DNA from: Cellulomonas xylanilytica
GTDB taxonomy: Bacteria > Actinomycetota > Actinomycetes > Actinomycetales > Cellulomonadaceae
Reading direction: 5' to 3'
NCBI RefSeq assembly: GCF_007989805.1
Contig: NZ_BJUB01000002.1
Span: 482,652 to 546,651 of the forward strand
Length of the DNA: 64,000 nucleotides
The notes under the pieces are model-generated. The model did no database searches, had not been told where the DNA came from, and worked only from the letters and a program-made list of their open reading frames with translations. The position numbers were made by a program, and so were the translations under genes. Of this stretch, positions 37,929 through 46,822 are shown piece after piece. The stretch's first letter is position 1. Every line of letters begins with the position of its first letter.

Positions 37929-38276
37929 ATGACGACCATCGCCGACCACGACGCCTACATCGCCGCGGCGCCCGAGGCGTTCCAGCCCACGCTGGCACGG
38001 TTGCGCGCGATCCTGGGCCGCGCCCTGCCCGAGGCGGACGAGATGGTGGCCTACAACATGCCAGGGTTCCGGATCGGCGACTCCGTCGTCGCCAGCTATG
38101 CGGCGTTCAGCAAGCAGTGCGGGCTGTACGTGCTGCCCAGCGCCATCACCGAGCACGCCGACGAGATCGCGGCCGCCGGCCTGAAGACGACCAAGACCGG
38201 CATCACCTTCTCGCTGCGTCGCCCCATCCCGGACGACCTCGTCGAACGGCTGGCTCGGGCGTCGGCCACGGGATGA
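37929..38276 (+). CDS. DUF1801 (YdhG-like) protein
   Basis: 115 residues with the compact fold of the DUF1801/YdhG family: LARLRAILGRALPEADEMVAYNMPGFRIGD and CGLYVLPSAITEH. Small cytosolic proteins of unsettled function, sometimes proposed to bind iron or act as chaperone-like factors. The ATG at 37929 has GGAGGAG about eight bases upstream. Confidence 0.82.
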   Translation: MTTIADHDAYIAAAPEAFQPTLARLRAILGRALPEADEMVAYNMPGFRIGDSVVASYAAFSKQCGLYVLPSAITEHADEIAAAGLKTTKTGITFSLRRPIPDDLVERLARASATG

Positions 38277-38301
38277 CTGGGCGCCGTCCGGGGCGAGGCG
38301 C

Positions 38302-38985
38302 TCAGCCGCGCGTCGCGCGGTCGCCGGGCAACCCGCACTCGTAGGCGATGATCACCGCCTGGACGCGGTCCCGGGCCCCGAGCTTGGCGAAGACGTTGCC
38401 GACGTGCGTCTTGACGGTCGCTTCGGAGACCACCAGCTCGGCCGCGATCTCGACGTTCGACGCGCCCTCGGCGATGAGGCGCAGGACGTCCAGCTCACGG
38501 GGCGTCAGCACGCCCAGCCGAGGGTCGAGGTCTCCGGCGGGCGGGTCCTCGCCGGCAGCCGGGAGGTGAGGCGCGAAGAGGTCCAGCATCCGGCGCAGCA
38601 CGCGCGGTGCCACGACGGAGGTTCCCGCGGCGACGGTGCGGATCGCGTCGACGAGCTCGTCGGGACGGGCCGACTTCAGCAGGAAGCCGCTCGCGCCGGC
38701 GCGCAGTGCCGCGAACGCGAGGTCGTCCACGTCGAAGGTCGTGAGCACCAGCACGCGCGACCCGGGGTGCTGCGCGACGATGTGCCGGGTCGCCTCGATG
38801 CCGTCCATGCCGGGCATGCGGATGTCCATGAGGACGACGTCGGGCGCGAGCGCGGCCACCTGGTCCAGCGCGACCCGGCCGTCGGCCGCCTCGCCGACCA
38901 CCTCGAGGTCCGGCTCGGACTCGATGACGAGCCGGAAGCCGCTCCGCAGCAGCGCCTGGTCGTCGACGAGCAGCACCGTCGTCAT
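38302..38985 (-). CDS. NarL/LuxR-type response regulator
   Basis: 227 residues. Receiver domain with phospho-acceptor D54 in VVLMDIRMPGMDG and the switch Thr and Lys in VLVLTTFD and GFLLKSARPDE. The C-terminal LuxR helix-turn-helix reads LTPRELDVLRLIAEGASNVEIAAELVVSEATVKTHVGN. It overlaps the kinase gene by four bases and is the last gene of the ABC-kinase-regulator operon. It probably controls that exporter. Confidence 0.93.
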   Translation of the reverse strand: MTTVLLVDDQALLRSGFRLVIESEPDLEVVGEAADGRVALDQVAALAPDVVLMDIRMPGMDGIEATRHIVAQHPGSRVLVLTTFDVDDLAFAALRAGASGFLLKSARPDELVDAIRTVAAGTSVVAPRVLRRMLDLFAPHLPAAGEDPPAGDLDPRLGVLTPRELDVLRLIAEGASNVEIAAELVVSEATVKTHVGNVFAKLGARDRVQAVIIAYECGLPGDRATRG

Positions 38986-40337
38986 CGTGCGCCTCCCTCG
39001 TCGTCGGACCACGGGAGGACTGCGTGCACGCGCCAGCCGCCGTCCGGCAGCGGCCCGGCGTCGACGTGGCCGCCGAGGAGTGCCGCGCGCTCCCGCATCC
39101 CGACGATGCCACGTCCGGTGCCGCCGCCGCTGCCGGGGCGGCTGCCCCCTGCGTCCACGACGTCGACCTCGACCGTCGTCAGGGTCCGCCGCACGGTGAC
39201 CTCGACGGCCGGTGCGTCGGGGGCGTGCCGCAGGACGTTGGTCAGCGCCTCGCCCAGGATGCGGAGCACCGCCAGACGCACCGCGGTGTCGTCGGGGAGC
39301 GCAGTGTCCAGGCCGGTCGCGCTGACGGGGATGCCGGTGACGGCGAACCGCTCGACGACGGTCGGCAGGTCGGCCTCGGTGGGCTCCGTGCCGTCGCCCC
39401 CGGCCGGACCGAGGGCACCGAGGACGCGTTGCATGTCGGCCAGCGCGGACCGCCCGGTGCGCGCGACCTGACGGACTGCGTCCCGGGAGCGGTCGGGCGC
39501 GCGCTCGAAGGCGGCGTCGGCGCCGTCCGCCAGGGCGACCATCACGGTCAGGTTGTGGGCGACGACGTCGTGCATCTCCCGGGCGATGTGCGCGCGCTCG
39601 GCGGCCCGCGCGAGCGCGGCGCTGTGGTCCCGCTCCCGAGCCAGCGCGCGGTACCGCTCGACGAGGTCGGCCGCGTGCAGGCGCCGAGCCCGTGCCGCCG
39701 ACCCGAAGGCGACGCCCAGCAGCAGCAGGGCCAGCAGCAGGAGCACGGACCCCAGGCGTCGCCCGGGCGAGAACAACGGCTCCTCCAGGTACGTGGCGAA
39801 GTCGGACGGGGGCAGGATCGACGCACCCGACCACGCGATGACCTCGATGATCCCGAGGTCCTGCAACCGCCACAGCGCGACCGTCACCACGGTCAGGACG
39901 CCGCCGAACGTGATCCAGGCGGTCGTGGCGCCACGCTCCGCCGCCACGGCGTAGAGGGCGCACGCCAGGCAGGCGCCGAGGACGCCGAGCACGCCGGCGG
40001 CCAGCAGCGACGCGAGGGCCGCGGCGGTCAGCAGCACGGTGACGGTGATCGGCCAGGTGCGCCGCAGGAGCAGCAGCGCGGCCCCCACCGCGGTCCCGAC
40101 GAGCCACGTGGTGGTGACCGAGCGCGCGACGTCCGAGTCCCGCGGGTACAGCCCGAGCGCCACGGCGCCCGCGGCCGTCTCCTCGATGAAGATCGCGCCG
40201 ACGAGGCCGACCACGACGATCGCGACGGCGACGGCGACGTCCATGACCCAGGGGCGGGCGGTGACGAGCCGGGCGACCGGGCTGGCGCCGCGCACCTGCT
40301 CCTCGGTGAGCGGCTCGACCGCGCGTCGGATCACCAC
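38982..40337 (-). CDS. sensor histidine kinase (HisKA_3 family)
   Basis: 451 residues. Four to six N-terminal membrane segments (for example VMDVAVAVAIVVVGLVGAIFI and VLLTAAALASLLAAGVLGVLGACLACALYAV) are followed by the dimerisation helix HIAREMHDVVAHNLTVMVA, with the phospho-acceptor His near residue 256, and an HATPase domain ending GGTGRGIVGMRERAALLGG. The kinase pairs with the regulator immediately downstream. GTG 40337 has GGGAG nine bases upstream. ATG 40433 inside the preceding permease gene would add 32 low-complexity residues. Confidence 0.9.
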   Translation of the reverse strand: MVIRRAVEPLTEEQVRGASPVARLVTARPWVMDVAVAVAIVVVGLVGAIFIEETAAGAVALGLYPRDSDVARSVTTTWLVGTAVGAALLLLRRTWPITVTVLLTAAALASLLAAGVLGVLGACLACALYAVAAERGATTAWITFGGVLTVVTVALWRLQDLGIIEVIAWSGASILPPSDFATYLEEPLFSPGRRLGSVLLLLALLLLGVAFGSAARARRLHAADLVERYRALARERDHSAALARAAERAHIAREMHDVVAHNLTVMVALADGADAAFERAPDRSRDAVRQVARTGRSALADMQRVLGALGPAGGDGTEPTEADLPTVVERFAVTGIPVSATGLDTALPDDTAVRLAVLRILGEALTNVLRHAPDAPAVEVTVRRTLTTVEVDVVDAGGSRPGSGGGTGRGIVGMRERAALLGGHVDAGPLPDGGWRVHAVLPWSDDEGGAR

Positions 40338-40419
40338 GCGCCCACTCTCCCATCCGGACGTGCCCGCGCGGCCGAGCTCCCCGCCGGCGGACGGCGCCGT
40401 CGGCCGGGAGCGGAGCCGG

Positions 40420-41229
40420 TCAGCGGACGTCATGCCGCACCAGCCGGTACGCCGCGGCGGCGAGCACGACGAGCACCCACGCGGCGACGACGACTCCGCC
40501 GCCCCACGTCCCGAGCCGTGGTCCGAGCGTCGCGGCGTCGAGCGCCGCGAGCGCGGCGTCGTCCTGCACGAGCCGGGCGCCCGAGGACGGCAGGAAGGCC
40601 CGGAGGGTGTCGGTGACCCGGCCCGGGTTCATCGCGAGGACGTGCTCGCCGACGACCAGGAGAAGCACCCCGCTGACGAGTGCCTCGGCGGGGCGGCGCA
40701 GCAGCGCGCCGAGGCCCGTCCCGAGCACCGCGACGGCGACCGACGCCAGGGCGAACCCCAGCAGCGCACGGGCCGCGCCAGGCACGGACAGGTCGAGAGC
40801 AGGGGCGTCGCCCGCGCGAGCCGGTGCCGTCGCGAGGACGGAGACACCGAGGGCGGCAAGGGCCGTCAGGAGCGCGGCGACCGCCGTGACCACGACCTGG
40901 GCGCCGAGGACGGGGAGCCGACGGGGCACGGTGGCGAACGTCGTCCGTGCCGTCCCCGTCGTGTGCTCCCCCGCCCCCACGAGCACACCGAGGACGAGGA
41001 ACCCCACCTGGGCCAGCACGAAGCCGGACGTCACCACCCACGACCCCGACCGGCCGTCGCCGGGCTGGACGAACAGGCCCAGCCCGTACGCGGTGCCGGC
41101 AGCCGCCACGACCGTGCCGAGCGCGAGCCAGGCGTTCGACGGCAGGCTCGTGAGCTTGGTCCACTCGGCACGGAGCACCCGGGCCGCGGAGACTCCCGTG
41201 CGGGCCGGAGCTGCCCGGACGGTGGTCAT
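40420..41229 (-). CDS. ABC-2 type permease (second)
   Basis: 269 residues with about six membrane segments. It is clearly homologous to the preceding permease: both contain RVLRAEWTKLTSL near the N-terminus, VGLLVLGVLVGAGE-type segments and TTFATVPRR. The pair looks like an internal gene duplication forming a heterodimeric channel. Its start overlaps the previous stop by four bases. Confidence 0.85.
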   Translation of the reverse strand: MTTVRAAPARTGVSAARVLRAEWTKLTSLPSNAWLALGTVVAAAGTAYGLGLFVQPGDGRSGSWVVTSGFVLAQVGFLVLGVLVGAGEHTTGTARTTFATVPRRLPVLGAQVVVTAVAALLTALAALGVSVLATAPARAGDAPALDLSVPGAARALLGFALASVAVAVLGTGLGALLRRPAEALVSGVLLLVVGEHVLAMNPGRVTDTLRAFLPSSGARLVQDDAALAALDAATLGPRLGTWGGGVVVAAWVLVVLAAAAYRLVRHDVR

Positions 41230-42083
41230 CGCACGTCCCGGGTCCGCAGCCGCACCGCCGCCGCGACGAGGAGGACGAGGATCCAGGCCGCGAGGACCAG
41301 GCCGCCGCCCACCGGGCCCAGGTCGGGCGCGCCGTCCATGCCGCCGGAGGACGGGGAGGTCGTCATCAGGGTCCCGGCGGTGCCGGGCGTCAGCACCGTG
41401 AGCGTGCCCACAACGGTCGTCCGCGGGACGGCCTCCGAGGCCACCATCGACGCGGGGTCGCCGCCGCCCACGAGCGGGTCGGTCGCGATCATGAGCACGA
41501 CGGGCAGGATCAGGACCAGGAACAGCGCGGTCACCAGGGCCGGGACCGTCCGCCGGAGCAGCGCCCCCAGGGCCAGCCCGAGCAGCGCCATCCCGACGAA
41601 GAACAGCACCATGCCGAGCACGAGCGCGGGGCCGTCGCCGGCGGTCAGGTCGACCGCGATGCCGCGGGACGTCGCCGCGGGCAGGATGCCCAGGGCGCTG
41701 GCTGTGGTCGTCAGCACCCCGACCCCCAGCGCGAACGCCGCGACGACGAGCGTCTGCGCGACCAGGACCGGCGCCCGTCGCGGCACCGTCGTGAAGGTGG
41801 TGCGGAAGGCGCCGGTGCGGAACTCTCCGGCGCCGACGAGGACGCCCAGGACGAGCAGGCCCACCGGGGCCAGCACCAGCCCCGTCGACAGGGAGTCGAC
41901 CGGCTGGAAACCGGGGTCGACCGACGACGCCTGCGCGCTCAGGTAGGTGATCGCGCCGCCGACGGCCGCCGTCACGGCGGCGATCCACCACGACGAGCGC
42001 AGGGAGGTCAGCTTGGTCCACTCGGCGGCGACCACGCGCGCGGCCGTGGGTCCGGAGACCGGCGTCGGGGTCGACGTGCTCAT
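41226..42083 (-). CDS. ABC-2 type permease (first)
   Basis: 285 residues with about six membrane segments. It begins with the cytosolic helix ARVVAAEWTKLTSLRSSWW and has VLVGAGEFRTGAFRTTFTTVPRRAPVL. It is a paralog of the next gene in the operon, encoded directly after the ATPase. With it, an ABC exporter that is probably sensed by or protects against membrane stress, since a two-component system follows in the same operon (the BceAB/LiaRS-like logic is an inference). Confidence 0.85.
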   Translation of the reverse strand: MSTSTPTPVSGPTAARVVAAEWTKLTSLRSSWWIAAVTAAVGGAITYLSAQASSVDPGFQPVDSLSTGLVLAPVGLLVLGVLVGAGEFRTGAFRTTFTTVPRRAPVLVAQTLVVAAFALGVGVLTTTASALGILPAATSRGIAVDLTAGDGPALVLGMVLFFVGMALLGLALGALLRRTVPALVTALFLVLILPVVLMIATDPLVGGGDPASMVASEAVPRTTVVGTLTVLTPGTAGTLMTTSPSSGGMDGAPDLGPVGGGLVLAAWILVLLVAAAVRLRTRDVR

Positions 42084-43006
42084 CGCGCACCGCCCTGCAC
42101 GTCGGCGGCGCGGTACTCGAGGGCCTCGCCCGTCAGCTCCAGGTACGCCTCCTCCAGGGACCCCGACTCGCTGCCGAGCTCGAGGACGGTCACCCCGCAC
42201 CGGCGGGCGGCGGTGCCGACCTCCTCGACGGACGCCGCGCGCACGCGCAGCACCCCGCCCTCCTGCCGCACGACCTGCGCTCCGGCGGCGAGGAGCTCCC
42301 GCGCCAGCGGCTCGGGGTCGGTCGTGCGCACGCGCACGGTGCCCGCACCCTGCGAGCGGTCGACGATCTCCTGGACCGACGCGTCCGCGAGCAGCCGGCC
42401 GCGGCCGATGATGACGACCCTGTCGGCGCACAGCGCCAGCTCGTGCATGAGGTGGGACGAGAGGAGCACCGTGCGCCCCTCGGCCGCGAGCTCGCGGACC
42501 AGTCGCCGCACCCACAGGACGCCGTCGGGGTCCAGGCCGTTGACCGGCTCGTCGAGGATCAGCGTGGCGGGGTCGCCCAGCAGCGCACCCGCGATGCCGA
42601 GCCGCTGGCCCATGCCGAGGGAGAAGGTGCCCGCACGGCGGTGCGCCGCCGGCTCCAGGCCGGTCTGCGCGATGACCTCACGCACGCGGGCCTTGCCGAT
42701 GCCGTGCGTCTGCGCCATCGACACCAGGTGCTTGTACGCGGTGCGGCCGGGGTGCACCGAGCGGGCGTCGAGCATGACGCCCACCTCGTGCAGCGGCGCA
42801 TGCAGGTCGGCGTACCGGCGGCCGGCGACCGTCGCCGTGCCGGCCGTCGGGCGCTCGAGCCCGACGACGACGCGCATGGTCGTCGACTTCCCCGCGCCGT
42901 TGGGTCCTAGGAACCCCGTGACCGTCCCGGGCCGGGCGGTGAACGTCAGCCCGTCCACCGCCGTCGTGCTGCCGTAGCGCTTGGTCAGCGCCTCCACCGT
43001 GATCAT
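42080..43006 (-). CDS. ABC transporter ATP-binding protein
   Basis: 308 residues. Walker A GPNGAGKST, signature FSLGMGQRLGIAGALLGD, Walker B LILDEPVNGLDPDG, H-loop VLLSSHLMHELALCAD. The LGMGQRLG signature variant and C-terminal extension are typical of the bacitracin/lantibiotic-export-like class. The ATG at 43006 has AAGGAG five bases upstream. It is the first gene of the five-gene operon. Confidence 0.92.
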   Translation of the reverse strand: MITVEALTKRYGSTTAVDGLTFTARPGTVTGFLGPNGAGKSTTMRVVVGLERPTAGTATVAGRRYADLHAPLHEVGVMLDARSVHPGRTAYKHLVSMAQTHGIGKARVREVIAQTGLEPAAHRRAGTFSLGMGQRLGIAGALLGDPATLILDEPVNGLDPDGVLWVRRLVRELAAEGRTVLLSSHLMHELALCADRVVIIGRGRLLADASVQEIVDRSQGAGTVRVRTTDPEPLARELLAAGAQVVRQEGGVLRVRAASVEEVGTAARRCGVTVLELGSESGSLEEAYLELTGEALEYRAADVQGGAR

Positions 43007-43279
43007 CACGTCTCCTTCTCGTCGGGTCGGCGCCCGAGTGGCGTCCGTCGGCGACGCTACGAATCCCGCGGGGGCGCTCGGCACCTCCCGGCGGAGGAAC
43101 ACGCCCCGTCGGCCTCCTCCCCCCACGGGAGGAGGACTGCCCCCGCAGGGCGACGCCGCTGAGTGCCGGCGCGAATCGCTTCACCCGCTGCGCGGGCGTC
43201 GTTCGTCTGGTGGTGTTGCCACTCGTTGCCAGGGTCGCCCGTGTCCCTCGGCGCTCCCGTTCCTGAGAGGGATCCCCGC

Positions 43280-44857
43280 GTGCGCTCACTTCGCAAGGTG
43301 CTGACCCTGGCCACGGCGGCCGTCGTCGCCGTCACCGGATCGATCGCCGTCACCAGCCAGGCGACCGCCGCCGCCGGCTGCCGTGTCGACTACACGGTGA
43401 CCAACCAGTGGCAGGGCGGCTTCGGCGCCGACGTGCGGGTGACCAACCTGGGTGACCCGATCACGGCGTGGGACGTCCGCTTCTCGTTCGGTGCGGGCCA
43501 GCGGGTCTCGCAGCTGTGGAACGGGTCGGTCACCCAGTCCGGCGCGGACGTGTCGGTGCGCAACGCCGGGTGGAACGGGGCGATCGGCACCAACGGCAGC
43601 GCGTCGTTCGGCTTCAACGGCGCGTTCACCGGGACCAACCCGGTGCCGACCGCGTTCACGCTCAACGGCGTCGCGTGCACGGGAGGCGTCGCCACCCCGA
43701 CCAGCTCCCCGACGACGTCACCGACGACCACGCCGACCCCCACACCGACGTCGACCGCGGGACCGGTCACGGGCAGCGCCGCCCAGCTCGTCGCCGGCCT
43801 GGGCAAGGGCTGGAACCTCGGCAACCAGCTGGAGGCGAACATCAACGGGGTGCCCAACGAGACGGCGTGGGGCAACCCCGTCGTGACGGGCGCCCTGATC
43901 GACCGGGTCAAGGCCTCGGGCTTCACGACGATCCGCATCCCGGTCTCCTACCTCGGCAAGATCGGGTCCGCGCCCGGCTACACCGTGGACGCCGCGTGGC
44001 TCGCCCGGATCAAGCAGGTCGTGGACCTGGCGTACGACCGCGGGCTGTACGTCGTCATCAACATGCACGGCGACGGCTACAAGAGCGTCGGCGGCTCCTG
44101 GCTCATCTGCGACGCGTCCGGGCAGGACGCGATCAAGGCCAAGTACCAGAAGGTCTGGCAGCAGGTGGCGTCGATGTTCCAGGGCTACGGCGGGCGACTG
44201 ATCCTCGAGTCGATGAACGAGAACTTCGACGGGCAGTACGGCGCCCCGACGCAGCCGTGCTACTCCAACATCAACGCGTACAACCAGGTCTTCGTCGACA
44301 CGGTGCGCCGGACCGGCGGCAACAACGCCTCCCGGTGGCTCCTGGTGCCCGGCTGGAACACCAACATCGACTACACCGCCGGCAGCTACGGCTTCGTCGT
44401 GCCCACCGACCAGTACCGCTCGTCGGCCATTCCCAGCAACGAGAAGCGCCTCATGATCTCCGCGCACTACTACGACCCGTGGGACTTCACCGGCACCGAG
44501 GACGGCACCATCACCCAGTGGGGGCCGAACGCGACCAACGCCTCGAAGAAGTCGGTCTGGGGTCAGCAGGACTTCATGGACGCGCAGCTGAAGAAGATGC
44601 ACGACACGTTCGTGGTGAACGGGTACCCGGTGTTCATCGGCGAGTACGGCTCGATCGACAAGACGGCCTTCGACGCGACGAACAACCGCTACCGCGCCGA
44701 CTACGCCCGAGCCCTCGTCGCCACCGCGAAGAAGTACGGTGCGGCCACCGCCTACTGGGACAACGGGCACAACGGCCAGTACGGGTTCGCGCTGTTCGAC
44801 CGGGCCTCGGCGACGGTGACCCAGCAGGGCATCATCACCGCGATCACGGGCTCCTGA
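43280..44857 (+). CDS. secreted CBM2-GH5 endoglucanase
   Basis: 525 residues. Signal peptide (about 1-33), CBM2 cellulose-binding module (34-135, starting CRVDYTVTNQWQGGFGADV and closed by a second Cys in GVACTGG), a Thr/Pro/Ser linker (about 137-170) and a GH5 barrel (GKGWNLGNQLEANI onward). The predicted acid/base is E314 in ESMNEN and the nucleophile E455 in VFIGEYGSID. It should cleave internal beta-1,4-glucan bonds outside the cell. The GTG at 43280 has AGAGGG nine bases upstream. A large palindrome follows. Confidence 0.93.
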   Translation: MRSLRKVLTLATAAVVAVTGSIAVTSQATAAAGCRVDYTVTNQWQGGFGADVRVTNLGDPITAWDVRFSFGAGQRVSQLWNGSVTQSGADVSVRNAGWNGAIGTNGSASFGFNGAFTGTNPVPTAFTLNGVACTGGVATPTSSPTTSPTTTPTPTPTSTAGPVTGSAAQLVAGLGKGWNLGNQLEANINGVPNETAWGNPVVTGALIDRVKASGFTTIRIPVSYLGKIGSAPGYTVDAAWLARIKQVVDLAYDRGLYVVINMHGDGYKSVGGSWLICDASGQDAIKAKYQKVWQQVASMFQGYGGRLILESMNENFDGQYGAPTQPCYSNINAYNQVFVDTVRRTGGNNASRWLLVPGWNTNIDYTAGSYGFVVPTDQYRSSAIPSNEKRLMISAHYYDPWDFTGTEDGTITQWGPNATNASKKSVWGQQDFMDAQLKKMHDTFVVNGYPVFIGEYGSIDKTAFDATNNRYRADYARALVATAKKYGAATAYWDNGHNGQYGFALFDRASATVTQQGIITAITGS

Positions 44858-44880
44858 CCACGCCGGCCTGACGGCGATGT

Positions 44881-44918
44881 CGCCCGAACCCGCCGGACCG
44901 GTCCGGCGGGTTCGGGCG
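44881..44918. terminator. perfect 38-base palindrome between convergent genes
   Basis: Two 19-base arms without a spacer, 24 bases after the GH5 stop and 6 bases from the stop of the cold-shock gene. Terminates both directions, most likely. Confidence 0.75.
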
Positions 44919-44923
44919 CTGCG

Positions 44924-45853
44924 TCACAGCAGCTCGACGCCGTCGGCCTGCGGTCCCCGGTCGCTCTGGCGCACCTTGTACCGGACCCGGTCACCCTCCT
45001 CGAGCGCCTCGGCGCCACGCACCACCGACACGTGCACGAACAGGTCGTCGCCGCCCGCGTCCGGGGTGATGAAGCCGAACCCCCGCTCGGCGTCGTACCG
45101 CGCGACCACGCCCTCGCCCCCGCGCACGGCGCCGCCGGACTCCCTCGACGGGCCCGATCGGCTGCCGGACGGAGCACCTCGGTGTGCCGAACCACCCACG
45201 AGCCGGATGTTGCGGGCCTGGAGCCCCTTCTCGCTCGTGCCGACGTCGTAGGTCACGCGGTCGCCCTCGGAGAGCTCGGTCACGCCGCCGGGCAGCGCCC
45301 GGACGTGGACGAAGAGGTCCTCGGCGCCGGAGTCCGGGGTCACGAACCCGAAGCCCTTCTCCGCGTCGTACCAGGAGACGGTGCCGTCCGCGCCGTCGGA
45401 GGCCCGAGGTCGTCCCATGGCCTGCGCACCGAGCGGCAGCAGGTGGTCCGCCTGCGGGCCCTTCTCGCCGTCGACGACGAGGAACGCGACCCGCTGCCCG
45501 TCCGAGATCACGCCGCCGCCCACGATGGCCGAGCTGTGCACGAAGATCTCCGCACCGCCGCCGTCGGGGGTGATGAAGCCGTACCCCTTGCCCGGCTCGT
45601 ACCAGGAGACCGTGCCGAGCACACCCAGGAGGGCGTCCGGCGCGAGCTCGCCCGTGACCCGGACGCGACGGGCCTGCGGTCCCCTGTCGCCCTCGCCCAT
45701 CTCGAACTCGACGACCTGCCCCTCCCGGAGCACCCTCGTCTCCTCGCCGACGATCTCGGACGCGTGCACGAACAGGTCCTCGGCATCCTCCCCGAGGAAG
45801 AGGAAGCCGAACCCCCGCTCGGCGTCGAACCATCGGACAGTTCCCTGGGGCAC
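44924..45853 (-). CDS. protein with four tandem cold-shock domains
   Basis: 309 residues. Four cold-shock-like units start near residues 1, 78, 153 and 243. Each has a variant of GTVxWYDAEKGFGFITPD (RNP1-like) and DLFVHxSxxxG (RNP2-like), then DRVxFxxGxxxKGPQAxxVxL. Ordinary CspA has one unit of about 67 residues. Units 3 and 4 are joined by a Ser/Gly/Arg-rich linker (GAPSGSRSGPSRESGG). It should bind single-stranded RNA or DNA with high avidity. The GTG start has GAGGAG seven bases upstream. Confidence 0.9.
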   Translation of the reverse strand: MPQGTVRWFDAERGFGFLFLGEDAEDLFVHASEIVGEETRVLREGQVVEFEMGEGDRGPQARRVRVTGELAPDALLGVLGTVSWYEPGKGYGFITPDGGGAEIFVHSSAIVGGGVISDGQRVAFLVVDGEKGPQADHLLPLGAQAMGRPRASDGADGTVSWYDAEKGFGFVTPDSGAEDLFVHVRALPGGVTELSEGDRVTYDVGTSEKGLQARNIRLVGGSAHRGAPSGSRSGPSRESGGAVRGGEGVVARYDAERGFGFITPDAGGDDLFVHVSVVRGAEALEEGDRVRYKVRQSDRGPQADGVELL

Positions 45854-45931
45854 GGTGAGCTCCTCGCTGACAAGACGGGTGGTTGCTACCCCCTAGTGTC
45901 CCCCGCCACCATGGACCGGAGGCGATGCACC

Positions 45932-46291
45932 ATGACCACCCTGCGCCACGGGAAGATCTGCCACGTCGAGCTGCCCGCGGACGACCCGCAGACCTCGGCG
46001 GAGTTCTACGCCCGCGTCTTCGGCTGGGCGGTGCGCTCCGCGCACGGCACCTGGTTCTTCGAGGACTCGGTCGAGGAGGTCAGCGGGCACTGGGTCCCGC
46101 ACCGGGAGACGACCCCGCCGGGCGTGCTCGTCTACCTGTGGGTGGACGACCTCGCCGTAGCCGTCGAGCGCGTGGTCGCCGAGGGCTGCGAGCTGGTCCA
46201 GCCGGTCGGCCAGGACGCCGGCGAGCTGACTGCCCGCTTCCGCGACCCCGGCGGGAGCGTCATGGGCCTGTACCAGGAGCCCGTGGCGTGA
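45932..46291 (+). CDS. VOC family (glyoxalase-like) protein
   Basis: 119 residues, single vicinal-oxygen-chelate domain: KICHVELPADDPQTSAEFYARVFGWAVRS and RFRDPGGSVMGLYQ. Small proteins of this type are dioxygenase, resistance or unknown-function members; metal ligands could be H11 and the C-terminal acidic residue, but no reaction can be assigned. The ATG at 45932 has GGAGG nine bases upstream; ATG 45911 is an alternative. Confidence 0.82.
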   Translation: MTTLRHGKICHVELPADDPQTSAEFYARVFGWAVRSAHGTWFFEDSVEEVSGHWVPHRETTPPGVLVYLWVDDLAVAVERVVAEGCELVQPVGQDAGELTARFRDPGGSVMGLYQEPVA

Positions 46292-46294
46292 GCG

Positions 46295-46738
46295 TCAGTC
46301 CGTCGACACGAGGGCGGCTCTGACTGCTCGTGCGTGGCCGTCGAGGAGCGGCCTGGCGCGCGCCGGCGGTTCCTCGCCGAGGAGGGTCCACCCGTCTGCG
46401 GCGTAGCGCGGGACCACGTGCAGGTGGAGGTGGAAGACGGTCTGGAAGGCGGCCTCGCCGTCGCAGACGAGCAGGTTGATGCCCTCGCACCGCAGGCTGG
46501 ACCGCCGAAGGGCCCGTGCCAGGTCCTGACCGACCGACCAGACGTGGGCGCTCGTGGCCCGGTCGACGTCGTCGAGGCCGATCGCGTGCTCGCGCGGCAC
46601 GACGAGCAGGTGACCGGGCGTGACGGGGTTCAGGTCCATGAAGGCCACGACGGTGTCGTCCTCGTACACCCGGCTGGCCTCGCCGTGCCCCGCAGCGATG
46701 TCGCAGAAGACGCAGTCCTGCGCCGTGTCCTCGGTCAT
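46295..46738 (-). CDS. HIT family nucleotide hydrolase
   Basis: 147 residues. The histidine triad is HLHLH (H103, H105, H107) in QTVFHLHLHVVPRY. The N-terminal CVFCDIAAG with paired Cys and the PGHLLVVPREHA segment are typical of the Hint branch, which hydrolyses purine nucleotide phosphoramidates or dinucleotides. It is convergent with the VOC gene, three bases between stops. Confidence 0.92.
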   Translation of the reverse strand: MTEDTAQDCVFCDIAAGHGEASRVYEDDTVVAFMDLNPVTPGHLLVVPREHAIGLDDVDRATSAHVWSVGQDLARALRRSSLRCEGINLLVCDGEAAFQTVFHLHLHVVPRYAADGWTLLGEEPPARARPLLDGHARAVRAALVSTD

Positions 46739-46809
46739 GCGCGCAACAGTCGCAGCGCACCCGCCCGGGTGCCAGCCCGCACGGGCCGGAGGGTGTCCGG
46801 GGTGAGGTC

Positions 46810-46815
46810 TACCGT
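46810..46815 (+). promoter_or_regulatory. leaderless -10 (TACCGT)
   Basis: TACCGT ends seven bases before the ATG at 46823. Confidence 0.45.
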
Positions 46816-46822
46816 GCGGTAC

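Noticed and set aside
40338..40433. Upstream ATG for the histidine kinase inside the permease gene
   Set aside because: Adds 32 low-complexity residues and lacks a Shine-Dalgarno; GTG 40337 has GGGAG nine bases upstream. Not excluded.
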